DNA of 64,000 nucleotides from Inia geoffrensis. Its lineage: Eukaryota > Chordata > Mammalia > Artiodactyla > Iniidae. The translations under genes and the position numbers were made by a program. Below are positions 24,110 to 35,607 of this stretch, piece after piece. Positions within the stretch are counted from its first letter, which is position 1. The number at the start of each line of letters is the position of its first letter. The notes under the pieces were generated by a model that saw nothing but the letters and a program-made list of their open reading frames with translations, made no database searches and was not told the origin of the DNA. The DNA is taken from positions 24,343,592 through 24,407,591 of the forward strand of contig CM070905.1 of NCBI GenBank assembly GCA_036417435.1. Direction: 5' to 3'.

Positions 24110-26285
24110 TACTTTAACAAGATAACAAGAACAAGGCAAACGATCTGAAGACACGTAAAAGGGACTGTCAAGAGGGTGGACAAACATGACCAGTTTGGGT
24201 CAAGAAACCCTACACGGAGGGTAAGGGGCAGAGTATAACATCAAGGGCAAACTACTGAGAAAGGCCGACAGAGCTACAAGGCTGAGCAAGAAAGGCTACA
24301 AGAAAAGGAAGGTATCAATACCTTTTTTCTGCAAGGTCTTTGGGGTACAGACAGTGGACAACAAAAACAGTGTCTTTCTTCTCTCATGAAACATAGGAAG
24401 GCTCATCATGTGTTCTGCAATAGTCAAAAATGTCTATCATATGGCAGAAAAATTTCAAAAGTCAACCAATTTTCTTCTGTAAGCTGACAAATATATTGGG
24501 CTTTCCCTTTCACCACCCTGAAATACGTTCAACTCTGGAGTATACCGTGGTCATGCCTTTTTGAAGTCAAGAAACGTAACACTCAATATCATCCAGTATG
24601 GCAGCTATGCTTTTCTTACTGCCCATTCCTGTCACTGTCCCCAAGCATGGACGCCCAAACTTGCTCTTCCAAGCATCCTAGTCAGCAGGTAGAGTACAGA
24701 TACCCAAGTCTGTGTTACAGGCTAAAAGAATATCAATTCCAAAGCGTTTTCTTCTGCCAAACCCTCCCCTAGGTCAATCAAACTTCACCAGCTCTTCCTT
24801 ACAGCTCTTCAGCATTTATTTCTACTAACTCCACGACGGTATTTTGCATATAATGTTAAAGTATCATTCTAACAATATGGTTTTTCCCTAAGTTCAATCC
24901 CCCTTCTGCCACATGAAGGCTGTACTTCCTCTTTATAGGGAAGTGTTTCCACTTGTTATTGGCAGGTGTTGAGAGGGTGGCGAGGAGGTGTAGTGATGGC
25001 CTTGATTCTAAAACAAAGCTGCAATGACTGGGACTTTCCTCTTAACAAGCTGGGTCACTGGATGTAACATCTTAAGAGTTAACAACATTCACTATTTTTA
25101 AACAAGGATAAGAAGGGGCCTACCGGCTAAAAATCAGGAGGTGAGCTTGTGGAAGACTACAGAAGAAATGTATCCAAACTCAAGGGTGACAAGAATAAGA
25201 ATGTGTCTTGTCTGAAGCCACAAATCCCAAAGGATAAAGGGCAGGCACATTCTTAAAACTCATCTGCCCCTGAGCAGACACTGCTGCTCTGAGCTAGAGT
25301 AAAAAGGAGCCGTGTTCGAATAAGCACCAGTGTGGAAATGACTGCCACCCCAGCATCCTCCTTCCTGTGGTCTGGCCATAAACGTCTTGAACCCTTGATT
25401 TTAAGAAATACCTACTGTTTCAGACTACCCACTGCACTTAGATGTCTAAATGGTACAGTGACACAGTCTCTCCCCTTAATTTCCTCACTACACCCATATA
25501 TACAAGTAATGCTACTTTCACACATTTTATGTAACGCTATAGCACTTATCTATGAATATCCATATATATATGCTATGTATTACTGTGTATTCATTTATTT
25601 TCCATACGGTAAAGTTAAAGCCCGTATTAAATCTTATTAATTTTACATAGTACATAATATTCATGCTCTTACATATTATATATCACCATATAAATTTATA
25701 TCCATCGTATACTATGGCCGCTCCATTAGAGGCCTTTGCTGCATTATGCCCAAGAAAGTGAAGACCAGGCGAATAATGATGTGCTGGGTTATAGGAATAT
25801 TTTATAAGAAGATTCTTATTTTGCCCAAGAAACCACATACTGTATAGTCTGACCTCCAGGACACAAAACTTCAAACACACTCCACATCTTCTGTTTAAAC
25901 ATCACTGCCCCATATATTTCCTGTCTTTTTAAAAACCACCACCACCGCCACTGAATCTTACGTTAAACAAGAAATGTAAATTGTTTGTTTCCACAGATTA
26001 TCAAAGTTGGCACATAAAAATCATGAGGAAAACTGGCAGATTCCTTTACTCGGGCAATTTCAGAAGTTACCCCTTGCTTCTGAAGATCAACCCAAATAAA
26101 TGAATTATTCAGATTCCATTAACAACTTTTGCCCTAAAACAATGGGACAGGGGCCAATGAGATGACGATTTTACGACAGTTTGACCAAAAGATAAAATGG
26201 TCAATATAAATTCACGGGCTGATTAGAAAGCAGAGTTAGAAATACCTGTTCGTTATATAGACCAGTAAATTTCTATTAAGATGAT
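24110..26285. other. No gene recognised; unassigned non-coding DNA
   Basis: No gene is seen. AT dinucleotide-rich patches occur at about 25555-25690. The 102-codon frame at 25332-25640 has no motif or persuasive splice borders. Confidence 0.45.
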
Positions 26286-26292
26286 ACAGAAT

Positions 26293-26628
26293 GGGACTTG
26301 CCTGGTGGCGCAGTGGTTCAGAATCCGCCTGCCAATACAGGGGACATGGGTTCAATCCCTAGGCCAGGAAGATCCCACATGCTGCAGAGCAACTAAGCCC
26401 GAGAGCCACAATTACTGAGCCCACGTGCTTCAACTACTGAAGCCCACACGCCTAGAGCCCGTGCTCTACAAGAGAAGCCACCGCAATGAGAAGCCCGCGC
26501 ACCACAATAAAGAGTAGCCCCCGCTCGCCACAACTAGAGAAAGCCCACACACGGCAACGAAGGCCCAACGCAGCCAAAAATTAAATAAAAACAGAGTTGA
26601 GTCCTTTAAAAAATAAAAAAGATACAGA
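26293..26628 (+). mobile_element. CHR-type tRNA-derived SINE, long form
   Basis: The head gggacttgcctggtggcgca, the B-box-like ggttcaatccc, the caactactgaagccca and agagaagccaccgcaatgag blocks and the A-rich tail identify it. An imperfect duplication (gatgatacaga before, agatacaga after) is present. The tail has picked up point changes. Confidence 0.9.
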
Positions 26629-26974
26629 TTATAATCCTAACAACGTTCAGTTTCCTACAAAAAAATAATTCTAGTTTCAAAGGAAAAGTGAACCAGTATG
26701 GGAACACTTGTATTGCATTACTCAAGGCTTACACAGGGTATCAGTGGCATCTTGTTCATACTTGAAGGTCAGTACACTAAGTAGAGTTCTTCCTGCCTAC
26801 TGTCCTGTGCTCTGTAATTTTTTTAACTGTTTTTCACCTTGAACAAATGTACAGTTTTCTAGCTGTTGATCCTTCTTTAATTTTTGTAATTCTACACTGC
26901 AGTCAAGACTCAAACTGGGGTATAACATGAGAATAAATTTATTTTTACTCTTCAAACTTTAGTAGCTGCCACTC

Positions 26975-27165
26975 CTTAGCAGCATTATCCTGGGAAAATT
27001 TGATCAAACTATCTGTGCCTCAGTTTCCTCATCTATAACCGGGGAGCATAAATCCCTTCAGTCACATACTGTTACGAGGATTAGACCTACAGCAACTGTC
27101 AAGGACTTAAGAAGCAGCATTTGGCACAGTGGGAGCCATCAACAAATATTTGTTACTGCTATTCA
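26975..27165 (+). mobile_element. MIR SINE remnant
   Basis: The order tgcctcagtttcctcatcta (27017-27036), a gttacgaggattagacc block, gcatttggcacagtggg and atcaacaaatatttgtta follows the plus-sense MIR 3' half. Confidence 0.7.
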
Positions 27166-27473
27166 AACCTAAGCCACTCGAGAATTCTAAGTAGCAGCAG
27201 CTAGCAACTTGAGGAAATGTGCACACACCTTCTAACAATGGAACCAACGCTCAGGGCCATTCCAGCCAGAGCTTTCACACCTCATGGAGGGCCCACCAAT
27301 GTCCATGTTAAAGCCAATTTTCACTTCAGGTATGATTAATCTTCTGCACTAAAAAACAACACGAGTGTTTTCTCACCAAGAAGTTCTTGAAGTTCGGTAG
27401 GCTTCCAGAACATCTGTATCACTGTTTCAAAGCAGCAGCTTGTGGAATGAAAAACCAGGGTTTCAACAGTTTT

Positions 27474-27490
27474 AAAAGTATGGTTTGAGT
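27474..27490 (+). repeat. Target-site duplication, 5' copy, of the RTKN retrocopy
   Basis: The 17-mer aaaagtatggtttgagt here is repeated exactly at 29659-29675 after the poly(A). The insertion point sits in TTTT/AAAA, the preferred cleavage site of the L1 endonuclease, so L1 machinery made this insertion. Confidence 0.95.
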
Positions 27491-28222
27491 CGAGGGACAG
27501 AAGCCTTGGAGACAAGGCAGAGCCGGGCAGCGCTGAGGGCAGGCAGAAGCACGGGACTGCCAGCATGTTCTCCGGAAACCACCAGAGCCGGGTCACCGTG
27601 GCCAGTGGCTCCGCCCTGGAGATAGAGTTCAAACGCAGCCGCTGCTGGCTCAGCCTCTTCTGCGACCCACCGGAGGACACAGTCGCAAAGAACGCTACAC
27701 CATGAGACCCGGATGAGGGAAGGGGCCCGCCAGCTGCCGGTGGCCTGCTCCCAGCCAGAGCGTGCTGGTGTGCAATAGCTACACCCCCGGCTACACGGGC
27801 GAGCTGCAGCGGCACGAGAATGCGCAGGTGCTGAGGAAGACAGGCCAGTGGCCTCCTGACAGCGGGCCACCTGCTGAGCGCTCCCCCTGCCGCAGCCAGG
27901 TCTGCATTTCTGACCTCCGGATTCCACTCATGTGGAAGGACACAGAAGATTTCAAGAACAAAGGCGACCTGCACCATCGGGCTGTGTTCTTGCTGCTGCA
28001 GATCGGGGAATGCACTCAGGACACGGAGATGATCCTGGTGGACAGGACCCTCACAGCCATCTCCTTTCCAAAAAGGTGCTCTTTGCCGAGGCAAGGCCAG
28101 ACTCTGAACTGCGGCTGGAGCTATATGGGGCCTGTGTGGAAGAGGAGGGGGCCCTGGCTGGAGCCCCCAAGAGGCTTGTCACCGAGCTCAGCAGCTCCCT
28201 GGGCTGATCCTCAGGGAGGCGT

Positions 28223-28921
28223 GTGCGGGCATCGCCGGAGACAGCCAGGGACTCGGGAAGTGGTCCCATCTTGCTCCCCACCCCAGCTGTTGGTGGTCCT
28301 CGTTACCACCTCTTGGCTCATACCACTCTCACCCTGGCAGCAGTGCAAGATGGGCTCCACACACATGACCTCACCCTCACCAGTCATAAGGAGAACCCCG
28401 CCTGGCTGCCCCTTGATGGTAGCGTGTGTTGCCGTCTGGTGGCTCAGCCTTTCTGCATGACTCAGCCTACTGCAAGTGGCACCCGCAGAGCGCAGCAAGC
28501 TGGGGAGCTGCAGGACTGGGTGCGAGCGCATGGAGTCTTGAGAGGCACAAGCGGCTTCTGTCACCGTCAACCTGAAGACACAGACACTGGGGAGGAGCTG
28601 CTGTTTACTGCTGTGATCAACAATGAGACTCAAGTCTGGGCAGGTGACCTGGACCAGGCAGTGGGCTGGCCCTTCACCCTGAGCATCAGTAACCAGTACG
28701 GGGAGGATGAGGTGAGACACACGCTTCAGGCAGAGATTCGGGGAGCCCTGCAGAACTGGACGGAAGCTCTGTGGCAGCTTTTCTTTGACATGAGCCAGTG
28801 GAAGCAGTGCCGTGATGAAATAATGAAAATTGAAACCCCCGCTCCTCGGAAACCACTCCAAGTACTGGCCAATCAGGGTTCCTGGTACCATGAGATGGTG
28901 ACAGGTGATGCTCAGGGCTGA
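28223..28921 (+). other. Longest open frame left in the RTKN retrocopy (anillin-homology and PH region)
   Basis: This stretch stays in the ancestral rhotekin frame for 232 codons, from just after the 28205 stop to the stop inside the retained intron. It covers the segment SGSGPILLPTPAVGGPRYHL through the PH domain (about 28519-28800) to the YHEM motif. No start in a good context and no promoter are evident. I treat it as a relic, not a gene. Confidence 0.6.
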
Positions 28922-28982
28922 ACAGGTCTGGGGCCTAAGCTCTGACTAGCCTCCTCCCCTCAATCCCTTCCTGGTGCCACAG
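28898..28982 (+). other. Retained intron inside the RTKN retrocopy
   Basis: Rhotekin sequence is continuous up to the codons for YHEM (ending 28897) and resumes with AIEPLDD at 28982. In between is an 84/85-nt stretch that begins GTGACAGG and ends with a pyrimidine-rich run and CCACAG, as an intron does. The ancestral junction was probably atgG/gt...ag/CT, with one G since lost, so the 5' border is uncertain by one base. It adds an in-frame stop at 28919-28921. Confidence 0.8.
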
Positions 28983-29625
28983 CTATTGAGCCGCTGGATG
29001 ACATCACAGCGGTGACAGACAGCCTGGCCCAGCTGGAGGGCATGAGGCTGGAGACGCCCCCAGCCTGCCCTGCCTGGCCCCTGCTCGCCTGTGTCAGTGG
29101 CCCCAACCCCAGCCCAGACCCATTCGCTGCCCTGGAGGAGACGCCGAACGGTCTCCCTGGATGCTGTCCCCCAGACCACTCTTCTGGGGCTTCTCGCTCG
29201 GTTGCCCCTCTCCCCCCGAAGCGGTCCCCACAGTCCAGAGGCCTCTGCAGCAAAGGCCCACCCCACACTTGGCTCCAGTCACCAGTGTGAGATGATGTGC
29301 TGGCAACAGGCTCTGGCCAGAAGAGGTGGTCTGTGTGCAGCTGGGCTCTGGATTCGGCGCTGTTTGTAGCAGGTTGGCCAGCTTGGCCTCCCCTTCCTCT
29401 GCTGGACTGGGGATAGGCTGGGGAGGGGGAGCAGAAGCCCCTTTTAAGCTGTGGTTGCCATGGTGCTGAGGGACTCTTTCCCACGGCTGGCTGGGACCCC
29501 CTAAACCCTTCCTGGGAGAAAACTGGAACCAACACTGCCCTACCTCCCTGCACTAACCAGCTTGGAGGATGGCACTGAAGAGCCCTGGGAGGTAATGCAC
29601 CTCCCTTGTGACTCCCACATTGACC

Positions 29626-29631
29626 ATTAAA
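29626..29631 (+). promoter_or_regulatory. Polyadenylation signal (ATTAAA) of the retrocopied RTKN mRNA
   Basis: ATTAAA lies 13 bases upstream of the A tail (29645-29662). It is the common variant of AATAAA and marks the 3' end of the parent transcript. It is inherited and not evidence of local transcription. Confidence 0.85.
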
Positions 29632-29658
29632 GTTATTTAACATCAAAAAAAAAAAAAA

Positions 29659-29675
29659 AAAAGTATGGTTTGAGT
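29659..29675 (+). repeat. Target-site duplication, 3' copy, of the RTKN retrocopy
   Basis: Exact 17-bp repeat of 27474-27490; its first four A bases merge with the poly(A) tail. Confidence 0.95.
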
Positions 29676-29679
29676 TGGG

Positions 29680-30795
29680 CTGGAATGAGTTGGCACACCA
29701 ATCACTCCTCTGTCAGAAGAGTTGGTTTCTAAAAAGCATTTTGGTTAGTTCACCAAGGCATTGGTGCCAATAAACTTCCTGTTGTATCTCATAATTAAGT
29801 ATTAAACAAATAAATGGGGCATAGGATGGAGAAAGATTTACAATTTAAGCCCACCCGAGGAAAGACAATTTATGAAATAAAATGATCAATGTTCTAGAAT
29901 TAAAAAGTAGTTTTACAAAATAAAATGTATTGAAAAATATCTAAATACAGAAAAATAAACAGTAAAAAAACAAAATCTGAAAGTCATGCAAGAAGATACA
30001 CTTATAGAGCCAATAAACTAATTCTACTTTTAATCAAAGAAGATGAATGGTTTACATGAAGGGAAATCAAATGTAAATTACATGAAAAACACATTCTTAC
30101 TAGTAATCTTTTATACAGATGAAAACAACTCTAAAGTCCAGTTAATCTAGGAAAACAAAAATACTGACAAAACGAAAACTCGATTATATGTAGGAAAGTT
30201 TAAATATTTATGTGGTACAGTCTGAAAATTCGCTTATATACCTTTAACCTATTAACTCACTTTGTGGATATAGTTCTAAAATAAATAATCCTAAATAGGA
30301 AAAAAAAGTACATGTTTAATGCTATTAAAATCTAGAACATGGACATAACTAGAAAATAGTATATTTGCATAATGGAATATATGTGTGTTTAAAATTAAAA
30401 GTGCCATAATTCAAGAAAAGTGTGCAACTTCCATTTCCAACAAAGATGAAACAAGGACCAAATCCACCGTCCTGCATAAAATCAAAAAAACCAAACATTT
30501 TGAAACATGGTTTTCAGTAAGATAGGTAACAGGCAACAGAGAACAGTGATCCCTAAGAGACAGGACACAAATGAGCCCTACAACTGCTTACTGCCTAGAG
30601 TTTCTAGTGTGAATGGACAAGGGTTTGGGGGAGACCAAGCCTGCTAGAGCTCTTGGCACAAAGGACCAGAGTGGAGAGAGCAGCACAGAGAGATGACTTC
30701 TGAGATCCGCACAGGGCCACTCTTGAGCACAGTACTGATCAGCCTAGGAATGTGCTTCCACCTGAGGCCAGGGGAAGAACCATGGGCAAGCATTA
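29680..30795. other. AT-rich non-coding DNA, probably old repeat, family not recognised
   Basis: Very AT-rich to about 30410. From 30415 to 30795 the composition changes and the text runs into an L1 3' end, so part of this may be older L1 sequence. I cannot assign it. Confidence 0.35.
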
Positions 30796-30799
30796 GAAG

Positions 30800-31385
30800 C
30801 AACAGTGCCTACCATCACCATAATGACCCAACCATTATACTCCAGGGTATTTATCCAGGAGACAAGAAAATATATATCCACACAAAGACTTGTATACAAA
30901 TGTTCATCAAAACTTTATATATAAAGAGCCAAAAATTGGAGGCAACTGGAAACAGCCCAAATGACCACCAGAGGTAAATGGATGGCTAAACCACAGTATA
31001 TCCATACAGTGGAATACTACTCAGCAACAGAAAGGATGAACTACTGATACAGACCACAACACAGATGAATCTCAGATAATTAGACTGAGTGAAGGAAGCC
31101 AGATTAACAAGAGTAGATACTGTATGATTTCATTTATATAAGCTCTAGAAAATGAAACTAATCTATAATGAGAGAAAGTAGATCAATGGCTTGGGGGTAC
31201 ATGGGAAGGGATAGAATGGGGCACAAGGAAGCTCTGGGTGGTAATGAGTATGTTCACTATCTTGACTGTAGTGATGGTTTCATGGATATATATATACATT
31301 TCTCAAAGCTTTCCAAATTGCACACTTTAAAAATGTGCGGTTTTCCTGCATACCATTATGTCCCAATAAAGCTGTTTGTAAAAAC
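30800..31385 (+). mobile_element. L1 3' end (ORF2 tail and 3' UTR, old L1M-type)
   Basis: The order is typical: the ccagga block near 30855, tggaatactactcagcaacag (31010-31030), gatgaatctcagataatt, gtatgatttcatttatataa, an aactaatctataatgagaga block, gtagtgatggtttcatgg, then cacactttaaaaatgtg and ccaataaag before an A-rich tail. It is diverged and 5'-truncated. A SINE later inserted in its tail. Confidence 0.8.
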
Positions 31386-31397
31386 AGACAAAACGTT

Positions 31398-31737
31398 GGG
31401 ATTTCCCTGGTGGCGCAGTGGTTAAGAACCCGCCTGCCAACGCAGGGGACACGAGTTCCAGCCCTGGTCCGGGAAGATCCCACGTGCCGCGGAGCAACTA
31501 AGCCCATGAGCCACAACTACTGAGGCTGTGCTCTAGAGCCGCAAAAGCCACAACTACTGAGCCCACATGCTACAACTACTGAAGCCCGCGTGCCCTAGAG
31601 CCCGTGCTCCTCAAGAGAAGCCACCACAATGAGAAGCCCGTGCACCCCAAGGAAGAGTAGCCCCGCTCACCTCAACTAGAGAGAGCCCACGCGCAGCAAT
31701 GAAGACCCAACGCAGCCAAAAATAAATTAATTTTAAT
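31398..31737 (+). mobile_element. CHR-type tRNA-derived SINE, long form
   Basis: It has the head gggatttccctggtggcgca, the B-box-like gagttccagccc, ccacaactactgag repeats, and gagaagcc and caactagagagagcc blocks ending agccaaaaataaatt. A near-perfect duplication (agacaaaacgt before, agacaaaatgt at 31738-31748) shows insertion in the L1 tail. Confidence 0.93.
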
Positions 31738-32354
31738 AGACAAAATGTGGTTTCATGAACAGTTATAAATATCAGAATATAAACTAACACATATACATTG
31801 GCCACCATCATATGATTAGAGAGATCTACATAAATGAAGTTTGTTAAGGTCTTTGGAGTTTTTACTTTTGTAAAAATTTACACCCACTGAGTTTATCTAA
31901 ATGGCCATTCTTATTTTCTAGAAACAAGAGCTGGGAGACAGTTTGCCCATGATCATATGAAAAGGTCACACAAAAGAAACAGAGCACACAACTCATAAGA
32001 TGCCAATCTCTGTTCTACATTACATTCTACACACTTAATAGAATAACAAGATTATTGGGAAAGAGACAGATAGCCCCTTCAGAAGAGTGTAAACCAGGGA
32101 AACTAGAGCAATTTCACTAGGGTACCCAGGGTGTTCCCAGCGGTGAGGCATGAAGGGAAACCCTGTACACAGGTGGAACGACAATGTGTGTAAATTAGCT
32201 CAGTCTCAGCATTCAAAGCAACCTTTCAAAAATCCAAGTTAACATGCCTTGACATACATGATGTTCACTTAAAAGCCGATTGTGTGGTTTTTGTTCAAAC
32301 AAAGGGAAAGCCATTTTTCATCACAAGACATAAAATGTTTAAAGAAAAAGATGG

Positions 32355-32800
32355 GGAGCCACAGCTATGCATTTCCTAGGGCTACCATAAAAAATTACCA
32401 GACACTGATGGCTTCGGGCAACATGAACTTACTCTCTCACAGTTAAGAGCCCAAAGTACAAAACTCAAGAGTGTTGGCAGGACCATGCTCTCTCTGAAGG
32501 CTCTAGGGCAGCCTCTTTCCAGCTTCTGGTGGTGGCCAGCAACCCCTGGCAATGCTCAGCTTGCATCTCTGTCTCTGTCACAGGGCCTTCTTGCATCTGT
32601 GTGCACCTGATCCTCTCATGAGGACACCAGGCATTGGATTTAGGGCCCAGCCTCATCAGGTATGACCTCCTCCTAACTGATTATCTGGAAGTAAGGTCTT
32701 CACAGATCTAATGTCATAGTCATAGGTTCTTAGTGTTACAACTTTAACATATCTTTTGGGGGGTTTCACAACTCAACCCACAATAGGGGGACAAATACCT
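32355..32800 (-). mobile_element. MaLR-type LTR (MST/MLT1 group), inverted
   Basis: The plus strand reads tgcatttcctagggctaccataaaaaattacc (in parts), then a ctctcacagttaagag block, gtgttggcaggaccatgctc, agcttctggtggtggcc, catgaggacaccaggcattggatttagggccc and cacaactcaacccacaa. This is the reverse-complement order of an ERVL-MaLR LTR. It is a solitary LTR; no internal region is seen next to it. Confidence 0.7.
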
Positions 32801-32809
32801 AACATAGTG

Positions 32810-33690
32810 AAATTCTCTTCAAGGAGACAATAACAAAGGAGAGTAAGATTCCAGTTAATGTATCAAGTAATATTTTCACTTCTAAATAAACAGCTGTGGC
32901 CATTTCACATTGAATCAAAACACCTCAAAATGGCTAACAAAATGCAAAAATTGGTCTCCTTTTCTTTTTCCAATTTGAAAATTATATTTGCAACAAACAT
33001 CCATGACCCATAACTCCCTCTAATTAATAATATTTTCATTAACAAATACACTGCTTGAATTTGGGGGGCTGACTTTTTTTTTTTTAAACAACCAGGAAGG
33101 AAATTTTTTTAAAAAAAGTTTCATTTAAGTCAGATGTTAATTTGCTTGTAAGGGGTCTTGTCCTTTCAAGCCATCATCATCATAAAGACGTTTTATGATC
33201 TTTAATATAATGTGTATGTACTGGTTCACTTAATTTACACTTATGCACAACACTATTGTTACAGTGTACACATACATTCTTATAGATCTAAGAGTAAATG
33301 ATTTAACCGCAGTTCAAACTTTCTTTTCTGCTAGGTGTCTAATGTGTATACCAACCATATAAGCTTAGCATAATTCAGGACATAATAAAAATTTGATTCC
33401 TATCCTCTAATTTATAAATGAAAAAAGTTTCACTGTTAAATAGTAAAATGTATTAACTGAAACTGATTAAACCCATCATATCACTAAGGAAGAAACTGAA
33501 AACTAAGATACAAGTCGCCTGATATTCAAATGACCTCTCAGAGATGGACAGATGACAAAGGGTTCATTCTGCTTTCAAAGCATATGTCTCTGGTTCATAT
33601 GCTTTGCTTGCCAGACAGTGCCTAGAGATGTCTGTTTAGTATATTACTTGGTAATTAAAAAGAGGAAAACTACATGTTTCATAATCTGCT
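32810..33690. other. No gene recognised; AT-rich non-coding DNA
   Basis: AT-rich with short homopolymer runs near 33070-33120; no confident family. Confidence 0.4.
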
Positions 33691-33699
33691 TATTTTTAG

Positions 33700-33859
33700 G
33701 CAGCATGTAAACAGCAGTATCAAAACAGCCCCCATACATACCTTTTTAACATTTGCCAGCATTGTGGCAGCACAGAATAGGAACTGGGGGGATAATTTTT
33801 TGATGATTTCTAATGATGAGCAAAATATGGCTAATGTTTTAGGAGTGGATCTAGATCTG
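33700..33859 (+). other. Candidate exon, unproven (160 nt)
   Basis: A good acceptor (ctgcttatttttag, AG at 33698-33699) precedes a frame open for 53 codons (QHVNSSIKTAPIHTFLTF...), followed by a usable donor (CTG/gtataag, GT at 33860-33861). I do not recognise the peptide and see no neighbouring exon, so this may be coincidence. Confidence 0.15.
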
Positions 33860-33869
33860 GTATAAGCAG

Positions 33870-35600
33870 ACACCAGATCTGATACAGTCCATTTTCTCCT
33901 ATCGTAAGAATTACCATCAATAATGGAAAATACCTAAAAACATACACCATGTTTTAAAGACATACACAGAGAGGCCTCTCTAGAACTGAGGTCAAAGTCC
34001 ACTACCTACAGTAAAGATTTTGCAAGCACAGGAAAATATTCTTACAGAATGGGTGAGGAAATACCAAACCGTTGTACACATGGAAAAGTATCATGCATCT
34101 GAGATACTTAAATCTAATTCTGACAAGTGAGAAAAGTCCCCTCAAGGTCTAAGTCTCTAAGATTCAAGGACACAGCTACCTCTCTTACTTTCTCTTGGTG
34201 AAGGTAAACAGCATTAAATTTAAATGAGTTTTCACTGAAATATATGCTCCGCTCCACTCCCCTCCTCTCACGTCCCTCCTGCATTGATTATATTTGTGAA
34301 GACTATGCTTCCAGTGCATTTAAATTAAGACACCATCTTTCCCATCATCTACAATTCTCAAATGTCACATAAACTCTGAAGTGTTACATAAATTATCCAG
34401 TGGGTAGCAAACCACCAATGATGAACAATGAATAACACATCTTTTGAAGCAAAGGGCCAGGCCAGAACCAGAAGAACTCAGGTGTTCTAAATATACTAAG
34501 CAATTTACCAAGTCAATAGAAATAGAGAGGACAGTGGGGATTAGAACCAAATAAATGATAGCTCTACTATGTATCATTAATTCAATCTAAGATGCCACTT
34601 ATTTTAAGACACATCATTTTATACTCCATTAAAAATAAAGCCGTCAGTTATGACTAGAAGTTTTGTCCTGAAACCAGATGTTAAAATTTGCAGATGGGAG
34701 AGATACATCTTTTAAGAATTAAGGAAATGTGGCATGTTTCCAATAAGGGCAAGTATTGGCAAATACTACCTCATAGCTATTCCTACCTCGAATGTTCACT
34801 ATGTATCATTCATATCAATTATAATCACTCAACCAGCAAGTAGACCTCAAATAGTTAAGACTATATTGTGCCAACCATATAAAAAAGAACATAGAAGGCG
34901 CTCAACTAGCTTACAGCTTGGCCAGACATCACTCATCCAAATCACTTACACCAGTCTAGGGAAAATAAACTTATATTTGGTCCTCTGGGAAACCAATAGC
35001 ATGTGGAGGCCAAGTATTACCCTTGTGGCCCCCAAGCTGATCATTTTCTTTGCATTAACTCAGGGTGAATAATGATCAAAAGGCAACTGGCAGAGACACA
35101 GCCTCCAGCTCTGTTTGATGCACAATCCTGTGACAACATTATTAGCAAGAACCATTTCTCTTGCACCAAAATACTGAGTCCAGATGTCAACCTGGTGCCT
35201 GGAAAATATGCTGCAGTGACAGCTGTTTGATGCTTCCATGCTGAATAGCTGCATTCTGACCAGACACATCCTTTAACCAATGAGACATCAGTGCATTCAT
35301 AAAGAAAACATTACCAAAAAGAACTCTGGCCACCAAAATTAAATTAGCACACACTTCTTTTTTAATCTGCTTAAGTCATAATAAATAAGGGGCAGTTTTA
35401 CAGAAAGATGATAAAGGGACTACTGCATTTTATGTAATTAAGCAATAAGCATATAGAAGCAATTAAGTGTAGAGCATGAAATAGCAATAAGCATTCAGCA
35501 CAACACAAATTACTCAACACGTTCATTTCACCACACTTTTTAATGGAAAGAACTGGTGACCTAGATAAAGCACTGAATTGAAAAATCAAAAGAATTTAAA
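33870..35600. other. No gene recognised; unassigned non-coding DNA
   Basis: No gene or confident repeat. The 112-codon frame at 34734-35072 has no motif. Confidence 0.4.
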
Positions 35601-35607
35601 CAGCAAG

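Larger units (their letters stand above)
27491..29662 (+). pseudogene. RTKN: RTKN (rhotekin) retrocopy, semi-processed, inactivated
   Basis: Rhotekin is a Rho-GTPase effector with an N-terminal HR1/REM Rho-binding region, a central anillin-homology stretch and a PH domain. The copy starts with 5' UTR, then ATG at 27565 (MFSGNHQSRVTVASGSALEI), matching the N-terminus I recall for the ~563-residue isoform. It ends with LCSKGP...TWLQSPV and TGA at 29288-29290. Recognisable stretches include VCISDLRIPLMWKDTE, LFAEARPDSELRLELYGACV and the PH region ending ALWQLFFDMSQWKQC. Defects, in order: frameshift near 27690 with TGA at 27703; a 20-25 nt deletion near 27750 with frameshift; a 1-nt deletion near 28070; CGA-to-TGA at 28205-28207; an intron-like insertion at 28898-28982 with in-frame TGA at 28919; further frameshifts near 29060 and 29170. 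Other introns are absent. ATTAAA and an A tail follow. Identification is from remembered human sequence; non-coding status is a firm inference. Confidence 0.95.

Noticed and set aside
27336..28094. Minus-strand open frame of 252 codons, the longest but one in the window
   Set aside because: It lies antisense to the GC-rich RTKN retrocopy and extends over its insertion border. It has no domain, and GC-rich sequence has few stop codons by chance.
28211..28891. Minus-strand open frame of 226 codons
   Set aside because: It is the antisense shadow of the rhotekin PH-domain frame.
28960..29646. Minus-strand open frame of 228 codons
   Set aside because: It covers the reversed 3' UTR and poly(A) of the retrocopy, with no motif and no start context.
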